From Bacteroidales bacterium (lineage in GTDB: Bacteria; Bacteroidota; Bacteroidia; Bacteroidales; UBA1715), in the NCBI GenBank assembly GCA_016714605.1, contig JADKDL010000037.1:1-59682 (forward strand): DNA of 59,682 bases, in the 5' to 3' direction. The stretch's first letter is position 1. Each line of letters starts with the position of its first letter. Below the pieces are notes generated by a model, which saw only the letters and a program-made list of their open reading frames with translations, searched no databases and was not told the DNA's origin. Of the stretch, positions 18,518 to 28,552 are shown piece after piece. The translations under genes were made by a program, and so were the position numbers.

Positions 18518-19283
18518 CTATTCGGGTCTTAATTTTGAATCTGTTACAATATGATTTTTGCCCGGTAGATATTCAGGAATAATATTACTCATAGACTTAA
18601 ATATATTTGATTTTGCATTCGGATTCATCTCCTCCAACTCCTCAATGAATGCTCTGACTTTTTTTCTCTTTGTCATTTTGTCATATATGCACTCCGACTT
18701 CAATTTCGGAAATTGTTTTATTTGTGCATATTCAACCAATAAATCTTCCGGAAGCTCAATCATAGGTCTTATGAACTGCAACCTACCGTCGAACATAGAA
18801 AATTGCATGGGTAGCGAACTGTATGTGCCATGATATATCATGTTCATAAACAGCGTTTCAAGTGCATCGTCTTTATGATGACCGGTTGCTATTTTTGAAA
18901 TTAACAACTCTTTAGAAAGTTCATAAAAAACCTTCCTTCTAGACCAAGAGCAAAAAAAACAGGGCGATTTTTTTTCATCGGGCACATATTCAACTTCTTT
19001 GTAAATAAATGCAACATTCAGCCCTTTACAAAACTGTTCCAAATATGTTATATCTACCTCATAAGGAATATTCAAAACATTTTATATGGACTGCCGTAAG
19101 TTTATAGTCTATAGGCAAATACTTCCTTCTTTCCGACAATGTTTCTAACAAAATCAGAGAATCCTTTCCACCCGATACACCTATCAAAACATGATCATCA
19201 TGTTCAATCAAATTATACTCAGCAATAGTTTTACCTATTGTATGTCTTACTTTTTCTATTACTCGCTTCTGAAATTTATCCAT
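18518..19283 (-). CDS. TtcA-family tRNA 2-thiolation enzyme, frameshifted
   Basis: The first frame (19283 to 19059) carries the PP-loop SGGKDS (residues 37-42) and then runs into TAVHIKCFEYSL and a stop. The second frame (to 18518) reads NVLNIPYEVDITYLEQFC and holds CFFC (paired Cys for an Fe-S cluster), ATGHHKDDALETLFMNMIYHG and the C-terminal EYAQIKQFPKL segment. Removing one A from the run at 19083-19080 (forward TTTT) joins them as TAVHINVLNIPYEVD. That gives about 254 aa, normal for TtcA-type C32 thiolases. Residues SGGKDS and CxxC are both intact once the frame is restored. Confidence 0.8.
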
Positions 19284-19401
19284 AATCTTAAATACGCTTC
19301 TATATACTATCTGCTTTACTCTTCAACTGACAAAACTACCACCTAGACTGACAAAAATTTATTATTTTACAAAATATTTTTTCTTTCTCACAATAAAAGT
19401 A

Positions 19402-19409
19402 CAAAGGTA
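19402..19409 (-). promoter_or_regulatory. Possible -7 element TACCTTTG for ttcA-like gene
   Basis: On the minus strand TACCTTTG fits TAnnTTTG, about 119 bases before the start at 19283. A TTG box at the expected distance is not clear, so confidence is low. Confidence 0.25.
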
Positions 19410-19495
19410 TAGTTATTGATTTTGTGTAGAAAAAAATATGGGGTTATAAAATCCTTTTTCACTACTTATTTATTAACCTACAAAATTAATAATTT

Positions 19496-20521
19496 ATGGA
19501 GAATGTGAATAGCTCACAAGCTAGTTCTATCAATTACGTTAATATCAACGAATTAAACGAAAGAATTAAACAAGAAAGTTCTTTTGTAGATATGCTCCAA
19601 CTGGAAATGGGCAAAGTAATAGTTGGACAAAAAGAGTTAATTGAAAGTTTAATGATAAGTTTGTTATCAAACGGTCATATTTTGCTTGAGGGTGTTCCCG
19701 GACTAGCAAAAACACTGGCAATAAACACCTTAGCTACAACTATCGATGCTAGTTTCAGTAGAATACAGTTTACGCCCGACTTACTGCCTGCCGATTTATT
19801 AGGGACACTTATCTACAGTCAGAAATCGGAAGAGTTTGTGCCTAAAAAAGGTCCAATATTTTCCAATTTCATTCTTGCCGATGAGATAAACCGAGCCCCG
19901 GCAAAAGTTCAAAGTGCACTTTTGGAAGCGATGCAAGAAAGACAAGTTACCATTGGCTCAGAAACTTACAAACTACCTGAACCATTTTTGGTTATGGCTA
20001 CCCAAAACCCTATAGAACAAGAGGGAACATACCCACTACCCGAAGCGCAAATAGACCGTTTTATGCTTAAAGTAGTATTGGGCTATCCGAAAAAAGACGA
20101 AGAGCAACTCATCATACGCCAGAATCTTGCCAAAACATTCCCGCAAGCAAGTAAGGTATTGAGTCCTGAAGCTATCTTAAAATCACGTGCAGTAGTTAAA
20201 GATGTGTATATGGACGAGAAAATTGAAAAATATATTGTAGATATTATTTTTGCCACACGTACTCCTGAACAGTACGGTCTGAAAGATTTTGAAAATCTCA
20301 TCTCATTTGGTGGCTCACCTCGTGCCGGTATAAGTTTGGCTTCAGCAGCAAAATCTTATGCTTTCATAAAAAGAAGAGGTTATGTAGTGCCCGAAGATAT
20401 TAGAGCCGTTTGTCACAGAGTGTTACGTCACAGAATTGGGCTTACCTACGAAGCCGAAGCTGAAAATATTAACCAAGAAGAAATTATTTCTGAAATTCTT
20501 AATAAGGTTGAGGTACCTTAG
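19496..20521 (+). CDS. MoxR-family AAA+ ATPase
   Basis: 341 aa. Walker A is GVPGLAKT (66-73), Walker B ILADE (126-130) with NRAPAKVQSALLEAMQERQVT after it, and the C-terminal lid begins GGSPRAGISLASAAKSYA. MoxR ATPases act as chaperones that work with VWA-domain proteins. Here it is first in the operon with a DUF58 protein and BatA-E, the standard arrangement of the Bacteroidetes aerotolerance locus. It starts a new transcription unit after a 212-base divergent gap with the TtcA-like gene. Confidence 0.93.
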   Translation: MENVNSSQASSINYVNINELNERIKQESSFVDMLQLEMGKVIVGQKELIESLMISLLSNGHILLEGVPGLAKTLAINTLATTIDASFSRIQFTPDLLPADLLGTLIYSQKSEEFVPKKGPIFSNFILADEINRAPAKVQSALLEAMQERQVTIGSETYKLPEPFLVMATQNPIEQEGTYPLPEAQIDRFMLKVVLGYPKKDEEQLIIRQNLAKTFPQASKVLSPEAILKSRAVVKDVYMDEKIEKYIVDIIFATRTPEQYGLKDFENLISFGGSPRAGISLASAAKSYAFIKRRGYVVPEDIRAVCHRVLRHRIGLTYEAEAENINQEEIISEILNKVEVP

Positions 20522-20638
20522 TAGATTAGCAATTAAATAGAAAGCAGTTCGTTTTTTCATTAAATTAAGTTCTGCTTTCATTTTGATTTTATCTAAATCT
20601 TCAATGTGTTGCAAATTTAAAATTGAATAAAAAATTGC

Positions 20639-21505
20639 ATGGAAACATCTGAATTGCTCAAAAAAGTCAGAAAAATAGAAATAAAAACAAGAGGTTTATC
20701 ACGCAATGTATTTGCCGGCGAATATCATTCTGCTTTCAAAGGTAGAGGCATGACATTTAGTGAAGTGCGTGAATATCAATATGGTGATGCTATAAGAAGC
20801 ATTGACTGGAACGTTACCGCTCGCTTCAACAAACCGTTTGTGAAAATATTTGAAGAAGAGAGAGAACTTACCGTAATGCTTCTTGTAGATGTAAGTGCCT
20901 CTAGAGATTTTGGTACTCACGGGCAATTCAAACGCGACCTAATGGTTGAACTTGCTGCTGTTTTGTCTTTCTCTGCAATTCAAAACAACGACAAAATTGG
21001 AGTATTACTCTTTAGCGACAAAGTTGAGAAATATATTCCACCTCAAAAAGGCAAAAAACATATTCTCAGAATCATACGCGAACTGATTGAATTTGAACCC
21101 GAAAGCAAAGGTACCGACATTGCCGGGGCACTTCAATATTTCAATAATATGGTAAAAAGAAGATGTACTGCATTTATAATTTCCGATTTTCTAACCGATG
21201 CAAATATTAAGGATGCTTTATCTATTGCCAATAAAAAACATGACTTAGTTGCATTGCAAATATTCGACAAAAGAGAAATGGAAGTTCCTAATATTGGACT
21301 TGTTAAACTCAAAGATGCCGAAACTGGAAAAGATTTGTGGGTAGACACTTCTGTAAAAGCAATAAGACAGCAGGTTCAAAACAACATGAATAAAAGACAA
21401 GCTGCATTAAGAGATACCTTTATTAAAACAGGAGTAGATTATGCGGTTATACCAACACATCAGGATTATGTAATACCATTGATGAACTTGTTTAAGAAAA
21501 GATAA
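20639..21505 (+). CDS. DUF58 / VWA-like protein of the moxR-bat operon
   Basis: 288 aa. The DUF58 signature is GRGMTFSEVREYQYGDAIR then SIDWNVTARFNKPFVK (about 36-68). It is followed by a VWA-like strand with DVSAS (84-88), a MIDAS-type DxSxS motif, and STDIAGALQYF-like text (GTDIAGALQYF) for the Thr ligand. It has no membrane helix. The likely role is to bind metal-dependent ligands and link MoxR to the BatA/BatB membrane proteins. A weak stem (GAAAGCAG with CTGCTTTC, 20540-20578) lies in the 117-base gap before it. Confidence 0.9.
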   Translation: METSELLKKVRKIEIKTRGLSRNVFAGEYHSAFKGRGMTFSEVREYQYGDAIRSIDWNVTARFNKPFVKIFEEERELTVMLLVDVSASRDFGTHGQFKRDLMVELAAVLSFSAIQNNDKIGVLLFSDKVEKYIPPQKGKKHILRIIRELIEFEPESKGTDIAGALQYFNNMVKRRCTAFIISDFLTDANIKDALSIANKKHDLVALQIFDKREMEVPNIGLVKLKDAETGKDLWVDTSVKAIRQQVQNNMNKRQAALRDTFIKTGVDYAVIPTHQDYVIPLMNLFKKR

Positions 21506-21595
21506 TATAGCAATTGTAATATATACAACCTAATTATATTATTAAAATAGAACCGATAAGTGATAAAAAGCTTTAAATAAAAGACAATATTTTAT

Positions 21596-22543
21596 ATGAG
21601 ATTATTATTGATACTATTTTTAGGAATAATGCAGCAGGCAGTGTGGGCTCAAAAAGTAGGTGTTTATGCCAAAATAGACACCAATCAGATACTCATTGGC
21701 GACCAAATTTCATTCACATTAACCTGTATTCAAGACAGTAAACTAAAAGTCCAGTTTCCGCATATTAATGACACCATAATTAAAGGAGTAGAAATAGTTG
21801 AGGCAAAAGATGCTGATACTACCAATAAAGAAGCCGAACAGTTTACCGTTCATAAAACCTACACTATAACTTCTTTTGATTCAGGCGCATATATGCTTCC
21901 GGTAGGGCCATTTATTGTTGATAATGATACAATACTCGGAAAATCAATATTCCTGTCGGTAAACACCATGCCTATAGACACTGCCCAGGCAAGTATAAAA
22001 CCAATAAAACTACCTTACGAGCAGCCTCTTACCTTTGAAGATATATGGATATGGGTTGCAATAGGAATACTCTGGATAGCTATTATTGTAGGTCTTTACA
22101 TTTACCAAAAAAGGTTGAATAAAAGGCTATCTCAAAAGGACAGAAAACCTAACATTCCAAGCGAACCTGCTCATGTTACTGCATTAAAAGCCCTTGACTC
22201 TCTTAAAAATAAGCAATTGTGGCAAAGTGAAAAACATAAAGAATACTATTCGCAACTTACAGAAATACTTAGATTGTATTTAGAACTAAGATATTCTATA
22301 AATGCACTTGAAAAAACTACCGATGAGATAATTGATGAATTGTACGCCCAAAATGTAACAGAATCGGGTATTGTGTTAGAATTGAAACAAATACTTACAA
22401 CTGCCGATTTAGTTAAATTTGCGAAACAAAAACCCGTTGCTGAAGAAAATGTTAATAATTTAGATTTAGCCTATAAAATAATTGACAAGACAAAATACAT
22501 TCAGCAAGAATCAAATACAAATACTGAAACAGGTAAAGCATAA
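21596..22543 (+). CDS. DUF4381-like membrane protein of the bat operon
   Basis: 315 aa. Signal peptide (1-18, ending AVWAQ). An extracytoplasmic beta domain (about 20-130; IDTNQILIGDQISFTLT resembles the BatD repeat). One membrane helix (about 150-170, IWIWVAIGILWIAIIVGLYIY). A helical cytoplasmic tail (about 190-300; YYSQLTEILRLYLELRYSINALEKTTDEII) typical of DUF4381. Position between DUF58 and batA is the standard slot for this gene in Bacteroidetes. It probably helps anchor the MoxR/Bat complex. Confidence 0.7.
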   Translation: MRLLLILFLGIMQQAVWAQKVGVYAKIDTNQILIGDQISFTLTCIQDSKLKVQFPHINDTIIKGVEIVEAKDADTTNKEAEQFTVHKTYTITSFDSGAYMLPVGPFIVDNDTILGKSIFLSVNTMPIDTAQASIKPIKLPYEQPLTFEDIWIWVAIGILWIAIIVGLYIYQKRLNKRLSQKDRKPNIPSEPAHVTALKALDSLKNKQLWQSEKHKEYYSQLTEILRLYLELRYSINALEKTTDEIIDELYAQNVTESGIVLELKQILTTADLVKFAKQKPVAEENVNNLDLAYKIIDKTKYIQQESNTNTETGKA

Positions 22544-22584
22544 AAAAATAGTACATAACCCGACTGTAATAAATTGATAAAAAA

Positions 22585-23577
22585 ATGTTAGATTTTGAAT
22601 ATGCAAATAAAGAATTTCTATGGTTGTTGCTAATTTTAGTACCGCTCATTGCTTGGTATATATTAAAAATCAACAAACATGAATCAAGCCTTACCATATC
22701 GAGTACATCAAGTTTTAGAACGTCAAAAATTTCTTTTAGAACCTATCTCAGACACATATTGTTTTTGTTTAGAGTAGCGGCACTTGCTCTACTCATAGTA
22801 GCTATGGCAAGACCACAATCTACTGAAACACTTCCAAAAACAAATGTGTTTGGTATTGATATAGCAATGGCGCTCGATGTTTCTACCAGTATGCTTGCAA
22901 TGGATTTAAAACCAGACCGGTTAGAAGCAGCTAAATCGGTAGCATCTACGTTTATAACCGGTAGAATCTATGACCGAGTAGGATTGGTTATTTTTGCAGG
23001 AGAAAGTTTCACGCAATGTCCTGTTACTAAAGACCATAAAGTTGTTTTAAACCTTCTGAAAGATATAAAAAGTGGACTTCTAGAAGATGGAACTGCAATT
23101 GGAATGGGGTTGGCCAACTGTATTGCCAGACTTAAAGACAGCGATGCTAAAAGCAAAGTAATAATATTGCTTACCGACGGTGAAAATAACAGAGGTGAAA
23201 TCGACCCTCTTACCGCAGCTGAAATGGCTCAAAGCTTCGGTATAAAAGTCTATACCATAGGTGTAGGAACAATTGGTGAAGCTCCCTACCCTTTTGAAAC
23301 GCCATTTGGCACACAGGTTCAGAATGTTCCGGTGAAAATAGATGAAGACCTCCTAAAAGAAATAGCTCGACTTACCGGTGGTAGATATTACAGAGCTACA
23401 AACACTGACAAACTGAAAGAAATTTATAGTGAAATTGATACGCTCGAAAAAACGAAAATTGAAGACTACAATTACAGCAAAAAGAATGAAGAGTTCCTGT
23501 TTTTTGCACTTATTGCTTTAGCGCTTTTAGCGGCAGAATTACTATTAAAATATACACTGTTTAAAAACATACCATAA
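22585..23577 (+). CDS. batA: BatA, VWA-domain membrane protein
   Basis: 330 aa. Two N-terminal membrane helices (about 12-28 and 55-74), a VWA domain with MIDAS DVSTS (98-102) and the later DGTAIGMGLANCIA and LLTDGENNRG segments, and a C-terminal helix (about 305-325). The DGxxI and TDGE parts complete the metal site. BatA is the first of the aerotolerance set described in Bacteroides fragilis. It is followed by batB with 18 bases between. Confidence 0.92.
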   Translation: MLDFEYANKEFLWLLLILVPLIAWYILKINKHESSLTISSTSSFRTSKISFRTYLRHILFLFRVAALALLIVAMARPQSTETLPKTNVFGIDIAMALDVSTSMLAMDLKPDRLEAAKSVASTFITGRIYDRVGLVIFAGESFTQCPVTKDHKVVLNLLKDIKSGLLEDGTAIGMGLANCIARLKDSDAKSKVIILLTDGENNRGEIDPLTAAEMAQSFGIKVYTIGVGTIGEAPYPFETPFGTQVQNVPVKIDEDLLKEIARLTGGRYYRATNTDKLKEIYSEIDTLEKTKIEDYNYSKKNEEFLFFALIALALLAAELLLKYTLFKNIP

Positions 23578-23595
23578 TACTAAAAAAGTACACAA

Positions 23596-24645
23596 ATGGA
23601 TTTATTTAGATTTGGAAATAAAGAATTACTCAATTTATTCTATGTTTTACCTATTTTCTTGATTCTTTTTATTCTTTATATCATTCTAAAAAAGAGAACA
23701 TTAAAGAAATATGGTGAATTGACATTGGTAAAAAAACTTACGTTAGATTACTCTGTTTTTAGAGTTTATCTAAAATTCATTATTATACTTTTCGCTTTTG
23801 CGTTCCTGATTCTTGCAGTTGCTCAACCACAATTTGGTTCAAAGCTGGAAGAGGTAAAAAGCAAAGGAATTGAATTGGTTATTGCACTTGATGTTTCGAA
23901 CAGTATGTTGGCAGAAGACATTAGTCCGAACCGACTAGAAAGAGCCAAACTGGAAATTAGTAAATTGGTAGACAAACTCAATGGAGACAAAATAGGAATC
24001 ATAGTCTTTGCAGGCGATGCCTATACCCAATTGCCAATGACAACCGACTATGGTGCAGTAAAATTATTCCTCAAAACCATAAATACCAACTTTGTACCCA
24101 AACAAGGAACATCTATAGGAGCTGCACTAAAATTGGCAACAGACTCATTTACACCCGAAACAGAAGCCGGCAAAGCAATTATAATTATTACCGACGGCGA
24201 AGACCATGAAGCCGATGCAATAGAACAGACAAAAACAGCAGCGGAATCGGGCATTATTGTGCATACTATTGGCATGGGAACCATTAACGGTGCACCTATT
24301 CCGGTTTACAATAGATATGCCCCTAAAACATTTAGAAAAGACCGTGAAGGCAACGTCGTGATTACAAAACTAAATGATAAAATTCTAAACGAAATAGCAA
24401 TAACCGGAGGTGGCGAATTCAGAATGGCAAACAATGCTTCTGTAGGGTTAAAAGAAATTTTAGAGAAAATTCAAACTATGAACAGTGTTGAATATGAGAC
24501 ACAAAAATTCACAGCTTTTGACGAAAAATTTCAATACCCAATAGCTATTGCTCTTATTCTTTTAGTGTTAGATTCAATACTACTTAACAGAAAAAATAGA
24601 TTTTTGAAAAACATAAAATTATTTGAAACTAATAAAAATAAATAA
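23596..24645 (+). CDS. batB: BatB, VWA-domain membrane protein
   Basis: 349 aa, a paralogue of BatA with the same layout: N-terminal helices (about 12-32 and 60-78), MIDAS DVSNS (99-103) followed by MLAEDISPNRLERAK, GTSIGAALKLA and IITDGEDHE, and one C-terminal helix (about 310-330). The insert VYNRYAPKTFRKDREGNVVITKL is typical of BatB. The stop at 24645 is 4 bases before the Dabb gene. Confidence 0.92.
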   Translation: MDLFRFGNKELLNLFYVLPIFLILFILYIILKKRTLKKYGELTLVKKLTLDYSVFRVYLKFIIILFAFAFLILAVAQPQFGSKLEEVKSKGIELVIALDVSNSMLAEDISPNRLERAKLEISKLVDKLNGDKIGIIVFAGDAYTQLPMTTDYGAVKLFLKTINTNFVPKQGTSIGAALKLATDSFTPETEAGKAIIIITDGEDHEADAIEQTKTAAESGIIVHTIGMGTINGAPIPVYNRYAPKTFRKDREGNVVITKLNDKILNEIAITGGGEFRMANNASVGLKEILEKIQTMNSVEYETQKFTAFDEKFQYPIAIALILLVLDSILLNRKNRFLKNIKLFETNKNK

Positions 24646-24649
24646 AACC

Positions 24650-24952
24650 ATGATAAAGCATATTGTAATTTGGAGTATAAAAGCTACAGAAAAAGCCAAC
24701 AAGTCTGAAAATATTCAAACCTTCAAGAACATGCTTGAAGCATTACCGGCAACTATTAAAGAAATTGAAAGCTTGGAAGTTGGGTTGAAAACAGATAAAT
24801 CGCCAACAAACAACAACGATATAGTACTGACAACCACCCATAAAACATGGGCAGACCTTACAAGCTATGCAACGCATCCAAAACACTTGGAGGTAATAGA
24901 ATTTGCCAAAACAGTTGTAGAAAGCAGAAGTGCTGTAGATTTTGAATACTAG
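24650..24952 (+). CDS. Dabb (stress-responsive A/B barrel) protein
   Basis: 100 aa with ATG at 24650, chosen because the family starts MIKHIVIW. It shows one ferredoxin-like A/B-barrel module: MIKHIVIWSIKA, a helix with QTFKNMLEALPATIKEI, LEVGLKTD, DIVLTTTHKTWADLTSYATHPKHLEVIEFAK and VDFEY at the end. Dabb proteins dimerise and some are enzymes of polyketide or olivetolic-acid type pathways, but most bacterial copies are uncharacterised. It lies inside the bat operon between batB and batC (4 bases after batB), which is unusual. Confidence 0.85.
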   Translation: MIKHIVIWSIKATEKANKSENIQTFKNMLEALPATIKEIESLEVGLKTDKSPTNNNDIVLTTTHKTWADLTSYATHPKHLEVIEFAKTVVESRSAVDFEY

Positions 24953-25031
24953 AAATACTTCTCTTTTGCATTAAAAATCTGATTTTGCAGAAAAGAAAAC
25001 ACATTTATTTGAAAATAATAAAATACTATTT

Positions 25032-25664
25032 ATGATTAGGTTCCTTACATTTTTCAGTTTTACAATTTTCATATTTTTCAATGTGCATGCACAAAATGAA
25101 CGTTCGCACATTAGAAGCGGTAACGAACTTTTTGTAGAAGAGAAGTATGCTGATGCTGAGGTAGAATACAAAAAAGCTATTGATAAAAATCCGCAATCTT
25201 TTAAAGCTACGTTCAATAATGGCGATGCGCTCTATCAACAAGAAAAATATGAAGAGGCAATAAAAGAATTTAAAATTGTTACTACCTATGAAAAAGACAA
25301 GCCGAGACTTGCAAACACATGGTATAATATTGGAAATTCAAACTTAAAACTAAATAAATACCAAGATGCTGTAGATGCGTACAAAAATGCTTTGCGAAAC
25401 AATCCTACTGATATGGATGCCAAATATAATTTGGAATATGCAAAGAAAAAATTAGCGCAACAGCAGCAACAACAACAGCAACAGCAACAGCAGCAAGAAC
25501 AGAAGGAAGAGCAAAAACAGGAACAAAAACAAGAAGAACAAAAGGAAAATAAAAAAGAAGATAAAAAAGAACAGCAATCAAAAGAAAATAAAATTTCAAA
25601 AGAAGATGTTGAAAGATTACTTGAATCATTAGAAAAAAATGAGGAAGATACCAGACAAAAGTAG
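25032..25664 (+). CDS. batC: BatC, TPR protein with Q/E/K-rich tail
   Basis: 210 aa. Signal peptide (1-20, ending NVHAQ). About three TPR units (24-130; GNELFVEEKYADAEVEYKKA, YQQEKYEEAIKEFKIV, NLKLNKYQDAVDAYKNALRNN). Then a low-complexity tail of Gln, Glu and Lys (about 140-195) made of CAG/CAA repeats, with a short acidic-basic end. BatC is a periplasmic TPR partner in the aerotolerance complex. The Gln run (12 consecutive) may vary in length between strains because of the CAA/CAG repeats. Confidence 0.85.
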   Translation: MIRFLTFFSFTIFIFFNVHAQNERSHIRSGNELFVEEKYADAEVEYKKAIDKNPQSFKATFNNGDALYQQEKYEEAIKEFKIVTTYEKDKPRLANTWYNIGNSNLKLNKYQDAVDAYKNALRNNPTDMDAKYNLEYAKKKLAQQQQQQQQQQQQQEQKEEQKQEQKQEEQKENKKEDKKEQQSKENKISKEDVERLLESLEKNEEDTRQK

Positions 25665-25842
25665 AGGAAAAAAGAAAGAAAATGCTAAACAGTACAGAAT
25701 TGAAAAAGATTGGTAACTTTACAAGCCTATTTTATAGCTTTAAAATTAAAAATATAAAACTTGAAAAACAAAATTAGCCCTAAAAGCTAAATGCAATTTT
25801 TTTCTGAAAAACAATATTATTTATATAAACATCTGAAAAACA

Positions 25843-27648
25843 ATGAAAAGGATAGTACAAGTTATTCTTTTAATGACTCTCTCAATAAGCGTATTTTCGC
25901 AAATAAAATTTAGTGCTCAGGCACCAAATGTAGTAGAGATTGGAGAGAAATTTCGCCTTATATTATCTATCAACGGCGATGGCGAGAGCTTTAAAGCACC
26001 CGTTTTGTCAGATTTTCAAATACTAAGCGGACCAAACCCATCAAGCAGTTCCAGTATTACTATTGTAAACGGACAAATGCAGCAATCTACATCATTGTCA
26101 TACACCTATATTCTTCAACCAACCAAAGAAGGTAAATTCACAATTCCGGCTGCTAAAATTGAAGTTGATGGAAAAACATACACATCAAACACCGTTGCAA
26201 TTGAAGTAATAAAAGGCTCAGGATCATCAGCTAAAAACAACTCAGGTTCTGGATCAACACAGCAACAATCGCAACAGAGTAGTACTGATGAAGCAGTCTC
26301 TGCCGATGATCTATTTATAAAAATAAACTTCAGTAAATCAAATCCTTACGTAGGCGAACCGGTTGTTGCTACATTTAAATTTTATTCTCGCATCAGCATC
26401 TATAACATATCAGATGCAAAACTGCCTCAATATTCTGGTTTCTATTCCAAATTACTTAATGAAAATCAGAGAATAGAAACAAAAGTAGAGAATGTAAATG
26501 GAGTAAAATATACTACCGGAGTAGTGCAGTCTGTCTTGCTCATTCCTCAAAAATCTGGCGAACTTACCATTGATCCGGCTTCAATAGAATTTGTATTAAT
26601 AAAACAGGTTAGACCAACTCATTTCTTTGATGATGGCAGAAGAACATTTACAAAAAACATAAAAAGCAATGCCACCAAAATAAAAGTTAAACCACTGCCT
26701 GCAAATAAACCTAGCGACTTTGAAGGTGCTGTGGGAAAATTCTCTCTAAGTGTAAAAGCCAACAAAACTAAAGTTAAAACTAATGAGGCAATTACAATTA
26801 CAGCAGTAATTTCAGGAAATGGAAATTTAAAATTAGTAAATGAACCAAAACTTTCTTTTCCTCCGGATTTTGAAGTATATGACCCTAAAATATCAGAAAA
26901 TTTAGATTATACTGCTAATGGTATAAGTGGATCAAAGACATTCGAATATCTAGTAATACCGCGTTATGTAGGTGAATTTAAAATTCCAGCTGTATCATTA
27001 AGCTACTTCGATTTGAATTCAGGTAGTTACAAAACACTAAAATCAGATGAAATAACTTTTACCGTTGAAAAAGGCGAAGGTGGAGAAACGGTAAATATAG
27101 TACAAGGATATAATAAGACTGATATTCAATATCTTGGAAAAGACATAAAATTCATTAAAACAAACATACAGGAATTAAATAAACCAGCTTATTTAATTGG
27201 AACAATTCCTTATTTTCTTTTTATCGGAATTCCATTCTTAATATTATTGAGCATCATTATTTTACAATTCAAAAAAATAAAAGAAAGTAAAAACATAGCA
27301 AAATTAAGAAACAAAAAGGCAAATAAAGTCTCTCTTAAAAGACTTAAACAAGCCAAAGTTTTCTTGATTCAAAAGAAAGATGCAGCATTTTATGAAGAGC
27401 TGATTAATGCACTGTGGGGTTACATGAGCGACAAGCTCACCATTCCTTTTTCTGCTCTTACAAAAGACTCTATAGCAGAAAAACTAAGGGCTAAAAACAT
27501 AGCTGAGGCTGATATTGAGATGTTTATAAACATTCTCAATCAATGCGAATTTGCTAGATATGCACCTTCAGTTCAAAAAGATGCCAAAGAGCAACTTTTT
27601 GATAATGCCAAAGATATTATTCATTTATTTGAAGATAAGTTACACTGA
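25843..27648 (+). CDS. batD: BatD, oxygen-tolerance protein
   Basis: 601 aa. Signal peptide (1-19, ending SVFSQ). A BatD-type beta-rich ectodomain with two or three Ig-like modules (about 20-430; APNVVEIGEKFRLILSINGDG, SNPYVGEPVVATFKFYSRISIYN, VKTNEAITITAVISGNGNLKL). One membrane helix (about 445-468). A C-terminal cytoplasmic helical region that includes a lysine-rich part and AFYEELINALWGYMSDKL. Standard BatD layout. The 178-base gap before it holds no convincing gene. Confidence 0.92.
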   Translation: MKRIVQVILLMTLSISVFSQIKFSAQAPNVVEIGEKFRLILSINGDGESFKAPVLSDFQILSGPNPSSSSSITIVNGQMQQSTSLSYTYILQPTKEGKFTIPAAKIEVDGKTYTSNTVAIEVIKGSGSSAKNNSGSGSTQQQSQQSSTDEAVSADDLFIKINFSKSNPYVGEPVVATFKFYSRISIYNISDAKLPQYSGFYSKLLNENQRIETKVENVNGVKYTTGVVQSVLLIPQKSGELTIDPASIEFVLIKQVRPTHFFDDGRRTFTKNIKSNATKIKVKPLPANKPSDFEGAVGKFSLSVKANKTKVKTNEAITITAVISGNGNLKLVNEPKLSFPPDFEVYDPKISENLDYTANGISGSKTFEYLVIPRYVGEFKIPAVSLSYFDLNSGSYKTLKSDEITFTVEKGEGGETVNIVQGYNKTDIQYLGKDIKFIKTNIQELNKPAYLIGTIPYFLFIGIPFLILLSIIILQFKKIKESKNIAKLRNKKANKVSLKRLKQAKVFLIQKKDAAFYEELINALWGYMSDKLTIPFSALTKDSIAEKLRAKNIAEADIEMFINILNQCEFARYAPSVQKDAKEQLFDNAKDIIHLFEDKLH

Positions 27649-27718
27649 TAAATTGTTTATTACCAAAACAATAACACTAAGCTTATACAAAATAGTATTC
27701 TAAAAAATTGAAATCGAT

Positions 27719-28525
27719 ATGGATACCCAAATAACAATAAAAGAAAAATCTATAAACTCAGTCAAACACCACTTGCACATATATCTATCGGCACTACTAT
27801 TGCTGTTTTCAGTATCTGGTTTTGCGTTTTCGGCTCAAGACAGTTTGCTTAAAGCTCAAGAAAAATACGAACAAGAAGCATACAATGAAGCAATTCAAAC
27901 TTATGAATCTTTGATAAAAGAAGGCTACGTATCAGAAGATTTGTATTATAATATTGCAAATGCTTTTTTCAAGAATAATCAACTAGCACAGGCTATTTTG
28001 TACTACGAACGTTGTCTTAAACAAAATCCTAATCATGAAGATGCACTCTTCAATCTGAACATAGCAAATTTGCAACAAGCCGATAAGTTGACCGTAATAC
28101 CGGACTTTTTTATTTACACTTGGATAAATAACCTGATTAGTTTTTTCACATCAGACTCATGGGCATACTTAAGTATAGCATTCATAATTCTTGTGTTTGT
28201 AGGTTTGTATTTCTATCTATTTTCTACATCAATAAAAATTAAAAAAACAGCCTTCGTTCTAGGTATTGTATTTTTTATATTCTTTGCAGCAACTGCAATG
28301 TTCTCTTACCAACTCAAAACCATTCAAACAAGTAAAAACACTGCAATAATATTTAGACCGAGCCTCGTTGTGAAAAGCACCCCTAAAGACAATGGAACCG
28401 ATCTATTTGTGATACACGAAGGCTTAAAAGTGAAAATTGAAGACGAATATACATTGTGGGTAAAAATTATTTTGAGCAATGGTAATGAAGGTTGGGTAAA
28501 AAAGACCGATATTGCTATAATATAA
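27719..28525 (+). CDS. batE: BatE, TPR and SH3 membrane protein
   Basis: 268 aa. N-terminal hydrophobic leader (about 20-38, LHIYLSALLLLFSVSGFAFS). TPR units (about 42-120; AYNEAIQTYESLIKEGYVSEDLYYNIAN, AQAILYYERCLKQNPNHEDALFNL). Two membrane helices (about 145-165 and 175-195). A C-terminal SH3-like part (IIFRPSLVVKSTPKDNGTDLFVIHEGLKVKIED and GWVKKTDIAII). This is the last core Bat protein. The YhcH gene begins 27 bases after its stop. Confidence 0.88.
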   Translation: MDTQITIKEKSINSVKHHLHIYLSALLLLFSVSGFAFSAQDSLLKAQEKYEQEAYNEAIQTYESLIKEGYVSEDLYYNIANAFFKNNQLAQAILYYERCLKQNPNHEDALFNLNIANLQQADKLTVIPDFFIYTWINNLISFFTSDSWAYLSIAFIILVFVGLYFYLFSTSIKIKKTAFVLGIVFFIFFAATAMFSYQLKTIQTSKNTAIIFRPSLVVKSTPKDNGTDLFVIHEGLKVKIEDEYTLWVKIILSNGNEGWVKKTDIAII

Positions 28526-28552
28526 CGAATACATATTTCTAACAATAAAAAA

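Noticed and set aside
25455..25560. CAG/CAA repeat tract in batC as a possible microsatellite or CRISPR-like array
   Set aside because: It is an in-frame Gln/Glu/Lys tail typical of BatC; there are no unique spacers.
25682..25777. 32-codon ORF (MLNSTELKK and following) between batC and batD
   Set aside because: Low-complexity Lys/Asn/Ile codons expected by chance in AT-rich DNA, with no hydrophobic or family pattern and no supporting signal.
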